Shown here one piece after another: positions 29,816 through 37,854 of a stretch of DNA of 64,000 nt. The stretch comes from Marinobacter nauticus (GTDB taxonomy: Bacteria > Pseudomonadota > Gammaproteobacteria > Enterobacterales > Shewanellaceae). The notes under the pieces are model-generated. The model worked only from the letters and a program-made list of their open reading frames with translations, made no database searches and was not told the origin of the DNA. The position numbers were made by a program, and so were the translations under genes. The stretch's first letter is position 1. Each line of letters opens with the position of its first letter. Where the stretch lies: NCBI RefSeq assembly GCF_019801015.1, contig NZ_JAHVJZ010000008.1:62001-126000 (forward strand). The letters run 5' to 3'.

Positions 29816-30019
29816 GGCTGCAGTCCCTGGCCCTGGCGCGTAAAAAATGCGAGCCGGCAAGGATGCCAAAGCTGCCCCGCGTTTTCTGTGGGAGCGGTCA
29901 CCATCTGGCGATAATTTCAGCGCCATTTAACTGGTGTTCAGTTTTTTTTCATGGTGATGTAAACCCTTTGTTGCCATCGCTTTGTCAAAGATGACAGAAC
30001 GCGGAAAAAGGAGCTGACA

Positions 30020-30547
30020 GTGCTGGCCGAACCGGATTCGAGCAACGAGATAGAGATGGCAGAGCTGCGACGGGCTCAGGGGGGAGACCGACAGGCCTTC
30101 TCCCGGGTGTACCAACGCCACCACCGTCGTACCTATGCGCTTTGTCTGCGCCTGATGGGCCATCAGGCAAAAGCCGAGGATGCGGTTCAGGAGGTCTACA
30201 TCCGGGTCTGGCAAAAGCTGCCTCAGTTTCGCTTTGAAGCCAGCTTCCCGACCTGGCTGCACCGCCTGACCGTCAACCTCGTTCTGAACGAATTGCAGCG
30301 ACAGCCATGGTGGCAGAAGGTGGTGCCGCTTGATGGCATTGAGGAACCGGCTGAGCCCGACCCTGGTCTGGACGGATTAGACCGGCTGCTGCCAAAACTG
30401 CCCACCCGGACCCGACAGGTGTTTGTGCTTTACGCCATCGAGGGATACCGCCATGACGAAATCGCCACCCTGCTGAAGATTCGTCCCGGCACCAGCAAAG
30501 CGCAATACCATCGAGCCCGAGAGATGCTCAAGGAGATGCTGTCATGA
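30020..30547 (+). CDS. ECF-family RNA polymerase sigma factor
   Basis: 175 residues, regions 2 and 4 only. Region 2 includes AFSRVYQRHHRRTYALCLRLMG and the -10-binding YIRVWQKLPQFRFEASFPTWLHRLTVN; region 4 includes RQVFVLYAIEGYRHDEIATLLKIRPGTSKAQYHRARE. The GTG start has AAGGAG 6 bases before it. Its stop overlaps the next gene as ATGA, the usual layout for a sigma factor and its anti-sigma partner. Divergent from the His-less sensor kinase homologue. The target promoters are unknown. Confidence 0.92.
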   Translation: MLAEPDSSNEIEMAELRRAQGGDRQAFSRVYQRHHRRTYALCLRLMGHQAKAEDAVQEVYIRVWQKLPQFRFEASFPTWLHRLTVNLVLNELQRQPWWQKVVPLDGIEEPAEPDPGLDGLDRLLPKLPTRTRQVFVLYAIEGYRHDEIATLLKIRPGTSKAQYHRAREMLKEMLS

Positions 30548-31038
30548 GTCACGACCCCATCGACCCCCTGCGTCAGAATCTGCCGGAAGAACTGACACCC
30601 GGCCGGGACCTCTGGCCCGCAATTGAACGTCAGCTGGACCGTCCCGCCGTACCACAGCGGGCACCCTGGCTACGGGTTGCGAGCGTACTTCTGCCGCTGC
30701 TGTTTGGTGCCCTTCTTGGGCTGGGTGGCGGTTACTGGGCCGGAGCAAACCCCAATCAAAACCAGGCAACCATGCTCGCGATGATAGACGTGATGGCGCG
30801 TCAGCATGATGCGCAGATTGCACGGGCACAAAGTCGCTACCTCACGGTATCGGATCGCCCCCAAGCCTCATCCGAGGGTGAACAAACCCTGAAACAGGCC
30901 AGCAAAGAGTTACTTCAGGCGCTGCGCCAGGATCCTTTCAACCCCGCCCTGCTGGAACTCTGGCTCTGGGTACAGCAGAAAGAGCTCGACCTGATCCAAT
31001 CACAACAGCAGCAACAACGCCGGCTGCACCAACTGTAA
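30544..31038 (+). CDS. Single-span membrane protein, probable anti-sigma factor
   Basis: 164 residues. A cytoplasmic N-terminus of about 45 residues (DPLRQNLPEELTPGRDLWPAIERQL), one span (about 46-68, rich in Gly and Leu), and a periplasmic helical part ending in a Gln run (IQSQQQQQRRLHQL). This topology, the ELTPxRDLWPxI motif seen in several sigma-linked membrane proteins, and 4-bp coupling to the ECF gene make it a likely anti-sigma factor. No zinc-binding HxxxCxxC is present, so it is not a ZAS-type protein. Confidence 0.75.
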   Translation: MSHDPIDPLRQNLPEELTPGRDLWPAIERQLDRPAVPQRAPWLRVASVLLPLLFGALLGLGGGYWAGANPNQNQATMLAMIDVMARQHDAQIARAQSRYLTVSDRPQASSEGEQTLKQASKELLQALRQDPFNPALLELWLWVQQKELDLIQSQQQQQRRLHQL

Positions 31039-31049
31039 GGAACACAAGA

Positions 31050-31997
31050 ATGAAATCACTGATGACTGGCGGGCTGCTGAGCTTCGCCCTGATTGCCCCG
31101 CTGATGGCGGCAGAAACCATTGACCAGACCCAGCCTATCGGCGCCGACCAAAGCCTGCGGGTCGCCATTCCCCGTGGCACCGTAACCTTTACCGCCACCG
31201 ACGGCGACAGCGTCAGCATTAAAGGCACACTGGATGAAGACACCGAATCCTTCGAGTTCGAAACTCAGGGTGATGCCGTGGTGATCAAACTGCGTCTGCC
31301 CAGCGAATGGCATGAGCACAACGGCGGCAGCAAGGGCGGCGCCAAGCTGACCATCCAGTATCCCGCCTCCCGAGATCTGGAATACAGCACTGTCAGCGCC
31401 GACACCGACGCCACTGGCCTGGGCCAGGTGCGGATGGAAAGCATCAGTGGCGACTTCACCCTGACCGGGCTCACCGGGCGCGCCTGGGTTGAAAGCGTCA
31501 GCGGTGACATCGAAGCCAAAGACCTTCAGGGCGACGCCAACCTGGAGAGCGTCAGCGGTGACATCGAAGAGCGGGGCGGTCAGGGAGAGATGCGCCTCCA
31601 CACCGTCAGCGGTGATCTGGATGTGGAAAACCGGGCGACCCGACTCGACCTTGAAAGCATCTCCGGCGACATTGAAGCCCGACTGGGCAACATCGGCCAA
31701 CTGCGCAGCCGAACCGTCAGCGGAGAAATGGCGCTGAAGCTGGCCCAGCTGAACCCTCAGGGCGAAGTGGCGGCCGAGTCAGTCAGTGGTGACATTGTCC
31801 TGAGCATCGGTGGCGAGCTGAACGCCCGGGTACTGGCCGACACTGGCCCCGGCGGGGAGATCCGAAATGGCTGGAGCAGCGAAGAGCCCCGTCGCGGTAA
31901 GTACGTCAGCAACGAAAGCCTGGAAGTCACTCTGGGACAAGGCAGCGGAACCATCCGCCTCAATACCGTCAGCGGCGATTTACGGCTGAAAAAGTAA
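31050..31997 (+). CDS. Secreted DUF4097 beta-helix protein, third gene of the ECF operon
   Basis: 315 residues with a signal peptide (cleavage after PLMA near residue 21). The mature protein consists of repeated strands built around S(V/I)SGDIE / TVSGDL, about eight copies from residue 120 onward, which predicts a right-handed beta-solenoid as in DUF4097 proteins. In many bacteria DUF4097 genes follow ECF sigma and anti-sigma genes, as here (11 bp after the anti-sigma-like gene). Role unknown; probably periplasmic or cell-surface. The repeats are visible at DNA level as recurring GTCAGCGGTGAC-like words. Confidence 0.85.
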   Translation: MKSLMTGGLLSFALIAPLMAAETIDQTQPIGADQSLRVAIPRGTVTFTATDGDSVSIKGTLDEDTESFEFETQGDAVVIKLRLPSEWHEHNGGSKGGAKLTIQYPASRDLEYSTVSADTDATGLGQVRMESISGDFTLTGLTGRAWVESVSGDIEAKDLQGDANLESVSGDIEERGGQGEMRLHTVSGDLDVENRATRLDLESISGDIEARLGNIGQLRSRTVSGEMALKLAQLNPQGEVAAESVSGDIVLSIGGELNARVLADTGPGGEIRNGWSSEEPRRGKYVSNESLEVTLGQGSGTIRLNTVSGDLRLKK

Positions 31998-32033
31998 TGG
32001 GGAGTGGGCGCAGGCGATGCTAACCTTGCGCCC

Positions 32034-33173
32034 ATGACCACACCCAATCCCGACTGGGCCGCCATCGCGGCCCACATCAAATCCCTGGCCCTGGAGATGG
32101 GCTTCTGTGCCGTTGGCATCGCCGACCTGGACCTGTCGGAGGAGTGGCCCCGACTTAAGGACTGGCTCGACAACCAGTATCACGGCGAGATGGACTACAT
32201 GGCCCGCCACGGACAGATGCGGGTGCGGCCCGACGAATTGCACCCGGGCACCCTCCGCGTCATCACGGTAGCGCTGGACTACCTGCCCCCCGACGCCGGC
32301 TTTGCCCAAACCCTGAAAGCGCCGACCAAGGGCTACATCTCCCGCTACGCCGGGGGCCGGGATTACCACAAACTGATGCGCAACCGACTCAAGCAACTGG
32401 GCCAGCGCATTCACCGTGAACTGCCGGACCTCGAGTTCCGCCCCTTTGTGGACTCCGCCCCCATTCTGGAAAGGCCCCTGGCCCGCAACGCTGGACTGGG
32501 CTGGGTAGGTAAGCACTCACTGCTGCTCAATCGCCAGGCTGGAAGCTGGTTTTTCCTGGGTGAACTGTTGGTCAACCTGCCACTGCCACCAGACCAGCGC
32601 CACTCCGGAGACTGCGGCAACTGCACCGCCTGCATCACCAGCTGCCCCACCGGTGCCATCGTTGAGCCTTACGTGGTGGACGGCCGTCGCTGCATCTCCT
32701 ATCTCACCATTGAGCTGGATGGCCCCATCCCTGAATCGCTGCGCACGGCCATGGGAAACCGCATCTATGGCTGCGACGACTGCCAGTTGGTCTGTCCCTG
32801 GAACCGGGCTGCGCCACTGACCGCGGAGGCCGATTTCCACACCCGCTCAGCGCTGCATCAACCGGACCTGCTCACTCTCTGGGATTGGGATGAAACCACC
32901 TTCCTCAAACAGACCGAAGGCTCCCCCATACGCCGTATTGGCTTTCGCCGCTGGCAGCGCAACCTGGCAGTGGCATTAGGCAATGCCCCGGCCGATGACG
33001 GCATTGTCCACGCCCTGAAGTCGGGCCTGGGCCGGGTCGACCCGATGGTGGATGAACACATCCACTGGGCACTGGCGCAACAGCAGCAGAAACGGCAAAC
33101 CCCACCGACGACGAGCCGTCAGCAACAGAGACTGATTCGGGTGGTGGAAAAGGGACTACCGCGGGACGCCTGA
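32034..33173 (+). CDS. queG: Epoxyqueuosine reductase QueG
   Basis: 379 residues from the ATG at 32034, the same length as E. coli QueG; a GTG ten codons upstream (32004) is open but not conserved. Cobalamin- and [4Fe-4S]-dependent reductase making queuosine from epoxyqueuosine in tRNA. Two ferredoxin-like Cys clusters (CGNCTACITSCPTGAI and CDDCQLVCPWNR) and the N-terminal DUF1730 domain (YHGEMDYMARHG, SRYAGGRDYHKLMRNRL) are present. Confidence 0.95.
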   Translation: MTTPNPDWAAIAAHIKSLALEMGFCAVGIADLDLSEEWPRLKDWLDNQYHGEMDYMARHGQMRVRPDELHPGTLRVITVALDYLPPDAGFAQTLKAPTKGYISRYAGGRDYHKLMRNRLKQLGQRIHRELPDLEFRPFVDSAPILERPLARNAGLGWVGKHSLLLNRQAGSWFFLGELLVNLPLPPDQRHSGDCGNCTACITSCPTGAIVEPYVVDGRRCISYLTIELDGPIPESLRTAMGNRIYGCDDCQLVCPWNRAAPLTAEADFHTRSALHQPDLLTLWDWDETTFLKQTEGSPIRRIGFRRWQRNLAVALGNAPADDGIVHALKSGLGRVDPMVDEHIHWALAQQQQKRQTPPTTSRQQQRLIRVVEKGLPRDA

Positions 33174-33174
33174 G

Positions 33175-33381
33175 TCATTCGTCCAGAGTAAAGCCCACCT
33201 TAATGGTGACCTGCCAATGCGCCACCTGCCCCGCCTCAATATGCCCGCGGGTTTCCACCACCTCAAACCAGCGCAGACGATGGAGCGACTGAGCGGCTGA
33301 TGCAATGGCATTTTGTATCGCGTCGTCGCTGCCGACAGTGGATGAGCCTGTAAGTTCAATAAGTTTGTAGGTGTGCGACAT
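33175..33381 (-). CDS. Dodecin
   Basis: 68 residues: Lys-Leu-Ile-Glu-Leu-Thr-Gly-Ser-Ser near the N-terminus, then a helix ([19 protein letters not shown]), then strands with the [11 protein letters not shown] motif whose Trp stacks on bound flavin. Dodecins form twelve-subunit shells that store or buffer flavin. A GAGGA precedes the ATG. Ends 1 bp from the end of queG on the other strand. Confidence 0.92.
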   Translation of the reverse strand: MSHTYKLIELTGSSTVGSDDAIQNAIASAAQSLHRLRWFEVVETRGHIEAGQVAHWQVTIKVGFTLDE

Positions 33382-33433
33382 AACCGTTATCCTCTTGCAA
33401 AGGATAAAAGTATAGAAACAGGGACCGCATCAG

Positions 33434-33471
33434 CTGGATCTACACTTCTAATATCGAGTGTGCGGATCCAG
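33434..33471 (+). promoter_or_regulatory. Imperfect inverted repeat in the cymA leader
   Basis: CTGGATC at 33434-33440 pairs with GATCCAG at 33465-33471, and inner CACT (33443-33446) pairs with AGTG (33457-33460). The hairpin would lie about 30 bases before the cymA ribosome site. It could be an operator or an mRNA structure; no T-run follows. Confidence 0.3.
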
Positions 33472-33499
33472 TCTGGAATGAATACTCCCCGAGGTAACT

Positions 33500-34069
33500 A
33501 TGAATTGGCGAAACCTGTTTAAGCCCAGCGTTAAGTACTCTGTTTTCACACTCATTGCTCTGGGTATCGGTGTTGGCGTAGTGGGCTACTTTGTCACCCA
33601 GCAGACCCTGCATGCGACCAGCAGCGATGAGTTCTGCATGACCTGCCACAGCAACCACTCCCTGAAAGATGAAGTCCTGGCTTCCGCTCACGGCAACAAC
33701 CGCGCCGGGATGGTGGTTCAGTGTCAGCAATGTCACATCGCTCAGGAACCCTTCAATTACCTGATCAAGAAGATCATCGTGTCCAAGGACATCTGGGGTT
33801 ACCTGACCATCGACGGCTTCAACACTCAGGAGTGGCTGGAAGAGAACCGCAAAGAGCAGGCCGATCTGGCTCTGAAGTACCTGCGGGATATCGACTCCTC
33901 CACCTGTCGTAACTGTCACAACCACGTGATTGAGAACCCGCCGGAAGCCATGAAGCCTATGGCCCGTCGTATGCACGAGCGTAACTTCGCCAAAGCACCG
34001 GAAGACCAGAAAACCTGTGTGGATTGCCACCGTGGTGTTGCTCACCCCTATCCGAAAGCCAACCGCTGA
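33500..34069 (+). CDS. cymA: CymA, tetraheme menaquinol dehydrogenase of the NapC/NirT family
   Basis: 189 residues. One N-terminal membrane anchor (about 14-35) and a periplasmic domain with four CxxCH haem sites (CMTCH, CQQCH, CRNCH, CVDCH). Long stretches match Shewanella CymA as I remember it, including YFVTQQTLHATS, DYLIKKIIVSKD-like and FNTQEWLEENRKEQAD segments. CymA oxidises menaquinol and feeds electrons to periplasmic fumarate, nitrate, DMSO and metal reductases. GAGGTAACT precedes the ATG. A single-gene transcript with its own terminator. The menaquinone gene menB is nearby. Confidence 0.95.
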   Translation: MNWRNLFKPSVKYSVFTLIALGIGVGVVGYFVTQQTLHATSSDEFCMTCHSNHSLKDEVLASAHGNNRAGMVVQCQQCHIAQEPFNYLIKKIIVSKDIWGYLTIDGFNTQEWLEENRKEQADLALKYLRDIDSSTCRNCHNHVIENPPEAMKPMARRMHERNFAKAPEDQKTCVDCHRGVAHPYPKANR

Positions 34070-34103
34070 TCGGGCCGGCCCCGGCTGAGCAAGTACCATA
34101 AAA

Positions 34104-34136
34104 AACGGCGCGTCAGATGACGCGCCGTTGCTTTAT
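34104..34136 (+). terminator. Terminator of cymA
   Basis: Eleven-bp perfect stem AACGGCGCGTC / GACGCGCCGTT with an AGAT loop, followed by GCTTTATT on the plus strand and preceded by a run of A, so it may work in both directions. Confidence 0.85.
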
Positions 34137-34142
34137 TCCAAG

Positions 34143-34167
34143 CAAAAAAAACCCGGCCGAAGCCGGG
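34143..34167 (-). terminator. Strong minus-strand terminator with no recognised gene upstream
   Basis: Read on the minus strand: GCCCGGC-TTCG-GCCGGG followed by eight T. It cannot serve cymA (opposite strand). The nearest minus-strand gene that could feed it is the chemoreceptor gene ending at 34820, across the whole nudG gene. Confidence 0.85.
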
Positions 34168-34400
34168 CATCAGGTCCCCCACAACCCGACCAGACTGGTT
34201 GGGTCGGTACCGGGTGCAACCACCCGGGTTGAGTTCAACATGACAGCCTTATGCCTAAGCTTCAACTCAACCAAGGGGGTTAAAACGACAGAAAATAGGG
34301 ATAAACTCCCCACCACACACTGAGCCGGGACAGAATGACGTAACGTTTTCGTCACATTCTCCAAATTCCCCCTTTTGCTCAGGATTTTTCTGACTATTTA
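34143..34400 (-). ncRNA. Candidate small RNA or leader transcript opposite the cymA-nudG gap
   Basis: The 350-bp gap between cymA and nudG has no convincing gene. On the minus strand it ends in a strong intrinsic terminator and just before it carries stable hairpins (ACCCGGGTG-GTTG-CACCCGGT at about 34207-34228, and CGACC...GGTCG). A possible promoter is TTGGTT with CATAAG about 15 bases on. The layout resembles an independent small RNA of roughly 100-200 nt, but the promoter is weak. A 64-codon minus-strand frame (34364-34170) has no ribosome site and does not look like protein. Confidence 0.35.
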
Positions 34401-34421
34401 CAAACGCCGGTGAGTTTAACC

Positions 34422-34832
34422 ATGTCCACAACGCCGATTGAGGTGGTCGCCGCACTGCTGATGCACAATGGCCAACTGTTGATTGCCCGACGCCACCCGC
34501 TGAGTGATCAAAGCGGCTGGTGGGAGTTTCCCGGGGGTAAGGTGGAACCGAGTGAATCGCACCAAGAGGCGCTGCGCCGTGAGATTCAGGAGGAGTTGGG
34601 GGTGGACATTGTGGTGCGCGGTCACGTTGCCAGTCACACCCATGATTACGGCACGAAAGTGGTTCGGCTACACGGTTACCAGTGCCAATGGACACCTCAG
34701 CAGATTGTCCTGACCGACAGCCACGACGCGTTTGAGTGGCGCCGCCCTGCCGAAGTGGAAAAGGACAGCCTGGCACCCGCAGACCGCCCTCTCCTGGAAG
34801 CCCTGCTTAAGCAGGAAGATCAGGTAAGCTGA
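34422..34832 (+). CDS. nudG: NUDIX pyrophosphohydrolase, NudG/MutT type
   Basis: 136 residues from the ATG at 34422, which has GGTGAG upstream. The NUDIX box is [23 protein letters not shown], complete. [19 protein letters not shown] at the start and [13 protein letters not shown] at the end match NudG (CTP/5-methyl-dCTP pyrophosphohydrolase) better than MutT (8-oxo-dGTPase), but substrate is not certain. The last 13 bp overlap the chemoreceptor gene on the other strand. Confidence 0.87.
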   Translation: MSTTPIEVVAALLMHNGQLLIARRHPLSDQSGWWEFPGGKVEPSESHQEALRREIQEELGVDIVVRGHVASHTHDYGTKVVRLHGYQCQWTPQQIVLTDSHDAFEWRRPAEVEKDSLAPADRPLLEALLKQEDQVS

Positions 34833-36466
34833 AACCGGCTGATCTGCGCTTCAAGCCGCTCGGCATTGTCGTGCAGGCCTTTCGCCACCGCCTGGCCCGC
34901 CTGCGCGTCTTCTGCCACCTGGTCGCCGAGTTCGCGGATCTGGCCCACCGCGTGGTTAATCTCTTCAGACACCTTGCTCTGCTCCTCGGCCGCCGTGGCA
35001 ATCTGCGCGTTCATGCCGTTGAGCTCGGTCAACTGCGTACTGATCCGAGCCAGGCTTTCGCCCGCTTCGCGGGTCTGCTCCAGTCCCCGCTGGCTGCCAC
35101 TTTGGCCGGCCCCCATCGCCGCAACGGCATCCTGAGCACCGGACTGCAGTTTGTCGATCATCTGCTGGATCTCGCCCGTCGCTTCCTGAGTGCGTAATGA
35201 CAGACTGCGGACCTCATCCGCCACCACCGCAAAGCCACGCCCTTGCTCACCCGCCCGGGCCGCTTCGATGGCGGCATTCAATGCCAGCAGATTGGTTTGG
35301 TCGGCGATGTTCCGAATCACATCCAGAATGCCCCCGATTTCCTGACTCTCCATGGCCAGCTTTGAGACCGCCTCTCCGGCCTGGTGCAGGGTGGTATCCA
35401 GCGCCTCCAGATCGCCGATGGTCCGGCTGAGGATCGCCTGGCCTTCCGTGGATTGCCGGTCCGACCGGGCCACCTGCTCCGCCGCATGCTGAGCGTGTCG
35501 GGCCACCTCCACCACTGAGGCCGTCATCTGCGACATGGCCGAAGCCACATGATGGGTCTGGTCCCGCTGCACCTGAGAACGCGCCACATTTTGCTCACCC
35601 ACCCGCTCCAACTCTTCGCAGGCCAGCGTCACCGAGTGGCCACTCTGCTCCACCTCCTGAAGCAAGCTCCGCAACTGAGATTGCAGCGCATTGGCATGAC
35701 GGGCCAGGTCACCCATTTCATCGCCGCGCTCGAGCTTGAGTTCAGCTCGAAAATCGCCTTCTGCCAACTTGCCGAGGAAATGGCGAATCGCTTCAGTAGG
35801 CTGAACCACCGCACGCACGGCCAAGGTCCGGCCTCCCCAGACAAACAGCAGCATCAGCAGGCCGATAGCAGAAGCGCCGATACCGAGCGTCCGCTGTACC
35901 GCCTCACCCACCGCCGTAAGATTGGCCTCCCGACGGGCCTCCATCGCCTCTGCCAGCGTCACCAGGGCCTGCGTGGGGGCTCGATCCAGGCCACGTACGC
36001 TGGCATCCACTTCGGTCAGCGCCGCGCCCTGAGCCAACGCCTTTTCACCGCGCTCATAGCCGGAGAAAAGCGCCTGATGGTCGGTACGGAAGCCGGCAAT
36101 CACCCGCGCTTCGTCAGCCATGCCCAACGCCGTCAACTCCTGTTCCAGCGTCGAAGCGTTACGCTGAATCTGGGTCTGATGGTCACTGACGCGGAGCCAA
36201 TAGTCGGTGCCAGTCCGCCCTCGCAACAGCAGGTTTTTCCATTCCTGAACCTGGGTTTTAAAGTCGTTATTGAGCGCATAAACGCCATTTTGGGCCTGCT
36301 TCTGAGCGGCCATCTGCGCCTGAAAGTGCGCAGCGGTATCCAGCTGAGCAGCGATCATCAGCGCAAACGCGCCCCCGATCAGCCCCATTCCAAAGACAAA
36401 AACCCCCACCAGTTTGGTGCGAATTCTGACGCGCTCCAGCGGTTTCACTACCCACCGTTCAAACAT
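34820..36466 (-). CDS. Methyl-accepting chemotaxis protein
   Basis: 548 residues. Span 1 at about 19-41, a periplasmic four-helix sensor of about 150 residues, span 2 at about 198-220, a HAMP domain (about 220-275), then the coiled-coil signalling domain. The hairpin tip is the conserved [35 protein letters not shown] region. Gln/Glu pairs suitable for methylation are present in the flanking helices. No CheR-tethering pentapeptide at the C-terminus (ends QISRFQLT). The ligand is unknown. No other chemotaxis genes nearby. Confidence 0.93.
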   Translation of the reverse strand: MFERWVVKPLERVRIRTKLVGVFVFGMGLIGGAFALMIAAQLDTAAHFQAQMAAQKQAQNGVYALNNDFKTQVQEWKNLLLRGRTGTDYWLRVSDHQTQIQRNASTLEQELTALGMADEARVIAGFRTDHQALFSGYERGEKALAQGAALTEVDASVRGLDRAPTQALVTLAEAMEARREANLTAVGEAVQRTLGIGASAIGLLMLLFVWGGRTLAVRAVVQPTEAIRHFLGKLAEGDFRAELKLERGDEMGDLARHANALQSQLRSLLQEVEQSGHSVTLACEELERVGEQNVARSQVQRDQTHHVASAMSQMTASVVEVARHAQHAAEQVARSDRQSTEGQAILSRTIGDLEALDTTLHQAGEAVSKLAMESQEIGGILDVIRNIADQTNLLALNAAIEAARAGEQGRGFAVVADEVRSLSLRTQEATGEIQQMIDKLQSGAQDAVAAMGAGQSGSQRGLEQTREAGESLARISTQLTELNGMNAQIATAAEEQSKVSEEINHAVGQIRELGDQVAEDAQAGQAVAKGLHDNAERLEAQISRFQLT

Positions 36467-36686
36467 GCACTTCCCCTGCTATTCCGACTGACTCTATCCG
36501 GGGATGCCATTACGCCCCTGTTCACTCAAGTTCGTAATAATACTGTAACCAATTGCTTCACGGCCAGATATTGTCGGGATTCGTGAGGGATCCAACGCGC
36601 GATACCTCATCGGCACGGTTGACGCCATCGGGGCAACTCCCTAGCCTTTCGGGCATCCCTTTTTTCCTCTCTTGTTGGCAGAAACC

Positions 36687-37589
36687 ATGACTGACACTCA
36701 ACGCGACATTTTCAACCCGGACCTGTGGGACCAGGTGCCCGGCTTCGACTTTGAAGACATCACCTACCACCGCGCCAAAGATCAGGGCACGGTTCGCATC
36801 GCGTTCAATCGCCCGGACTGCCTGAACGCCTTCCGTCCGAAGACCGTTGACGAGTTGTTTACCGCGCTGGACCACGCCCGCCAGTGGTCAGACGTTGGCT
36901 GTGTACTGATCACCGGTAACGGCCCCTCCAAAAAAGGCCAGTGGTCCTTCTCCTCCGGGGGCGACCAACGCATTCGTGGTAAAGATGGCTACAAGTACGA
37001 AGGGGCCGAAGCCGGCACCGCCGACCTGGCCCGAATGGGCCGTCTGCACATTCTTGAAGTGCAGCGCCTGATCCGCTTTATGCCCAAAGTGGTGATTGCC
37101 CTGGTACCGGGTTGGGCCGTGGGTGGCGGCCACAGCCTGCACGTGGTGTGCGATCTGACCCTGGCTTCCAAAGAACATGCGGTGTTTAAGCAGACCGATC
37201 CGGATGTGGCCAGCTTCGATTCCGGTTACGGCTCCGCCTATCTGGCCAAGATGATTGGCCAGAAGCGCGCCCGTGAGATCTTCTTCTGCGGCTTTGACTA
37301 CAGCGCCCAGGAAGCCTTTGAGATGGGCATGGTGAACAAGGTGGTGCCCCACTTCGAACTGGAAGAGGAAGCCCTGCGCTGGGGCGAGGCGATCAACTCC
37401 AAGTCCCCCACCGCCATGCGCATGCTGAAGTACGGCTTTAACCTGCCGGACGATGGCCTGGTGGGTCAGCAGCTGTTTGCCGGAGAAGCCACCCGCCTGG
37501 CCTACGGCACGGAAGAAGCACAGGAAGGCCGAGATGCGTTCCTGGAGAAGCGTCCCAAAGAGTTCTCCAAGTTCCCCTGGCACTACTGA
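36687..37589 (+). CDS. menB: 1,4-dihydroxy-2-naphthoyl-CoA synthase MenB
   Basis: 300 residues, crotonase fold. Closes the second ring in menaquinone synthesis. The oxyanion-hole strand FSSGGDQRIRGKDGY, the VPGWAVGGGHSLHVVCDLTLAS motif and QTDPDVASFDSGYGSAYLAKMIGQKRAREI match MenB rather than general enoyl-CoA hydratases; it ends FLEKRPKEFSKFPWHY as in MenB. ATG at 36687 preferred over a TTG five codons earlier. A possible promoter is TTGACG at 36619 with TAGCCT 17 bases on. The other men genes are not in the window. Confidence 0.93.
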   Translation: MTDTQRDIFNPDLWDQVPGFDFEDITYHRAKDQGTVRIAFNRPDCLNAFRPKTVDELFTALDHARQWSDVGCVLITGNGPSKKGQWSFSSGGDQRIRGKDGYKYEGAEAGTADLARMGRLHILEVQRLIRFMPKVVIALVPGWAVGGGHSLHVVCDLTLASKEHAVFKQTDPDVASFDSGYGSAYLAKMIGQKRAREIFFCGFDYSAQEAFEMGMVNKVVPHFELEEEALRWGEAINSKSPTAMRMLKYGFNLPDDGLVGQQLFAGEATRLAYGTEEAQEGRDAFLEKRPKEFSKFPWHY

Positions 37590-37643
37590 GCCGCAATGTT
37601 GAATGCGGCCGCATTGGTGGCCGTATTCCTCGCCTCCGGGCAC

Positions 37644-37676
37644 AAAAAAACCGACTCATATGAGTCGGTTTTTTTA
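37644..37676. terminator. Bidirectional terminator between menB and tRNA-Gly
   Basis: Perfect palindrome ACCGACTCAT / ATGAGTCGGT flanked by seven A on the left and seven T on the right, so it can end menB (plus) and the tRNA transcript (minus). Confidence 0.92.
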
Positions 37677-37684
37677 TTGAAATC

Positions 37685-37759
37685 TGGAGCGGCTAGTGGG
37701 AATCGAACCCACATCACAAGCTTGGGAAGCTTGGGTAATGGCCATTATACGATAGCCGC
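37685..37759 (-). tRNA. glyU: tRNA-Gly (anticodon CCC)
   Basis: 75 nt including an encoded CCA. Acceptor stem GCGGCTA/TAGCCGC with U at the discriminator position, D arm with TATAATGGCCATTA, anticodon stem CAAGC/GCTTG with loop TTCCCAA (anticodon CCC, reads GGG), and T arm GTGGGTTCGATTCCCAC. All four stems pair. It matches E. coli glyU in anticodon-loop sequence. Confidence 0.97.
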
Positions 37760-37769
37760 GTAGGCCACT

Positions 37770-37799
37770 ACTTTATGCAACTCCCGCCGGACTTTGCAA
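37770..37799 (-). promoter_or_regulatory. Candidate promoter of tRNA-Gly
   Basis: On the minus strand TTGCAA (37799-37794), 18 bases, TAAAGT (37775-37770), placing a start a few bases before the mature tRNA. Four of six matches in each box. Confidence 0.45.
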
Positions 37800-37821
37800 G
37801 CGGCACTCCCGCGAGTGCCGC
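37800..37821 (-). terminator. Hairpin after the S46 peptidase gene
   Basis: Nine-bp stem GCGGCACTC / GAGTGCCGC with a four-base loop, 34 bp beyond the peptidase stop. On the minus strand only TTGCAAAG follows, so it is a weak terminator and read-through into the tRNA is possible. Confidence 0.5.
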
Positions 37822-37854
37822 TTCTTTGTCCATCCGCTTCAGTAATGTGTGCCG

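Noticed and set aside
31470-31990. Tandem DNA repeats or CRISPR-like array
   Set aside because: The recurring GTCAGCGGTGAC words are imperfect, in frame, and encode the SVSGDIE turns of the DUF4097 protein.
34170-34364. 64-residue minus-strand protein in the cymA-nudG gap
   Set aside because: No Shine-Dalgarno, no homology I recognise, and the interval is better explained by structured RNA ending in a terminator.
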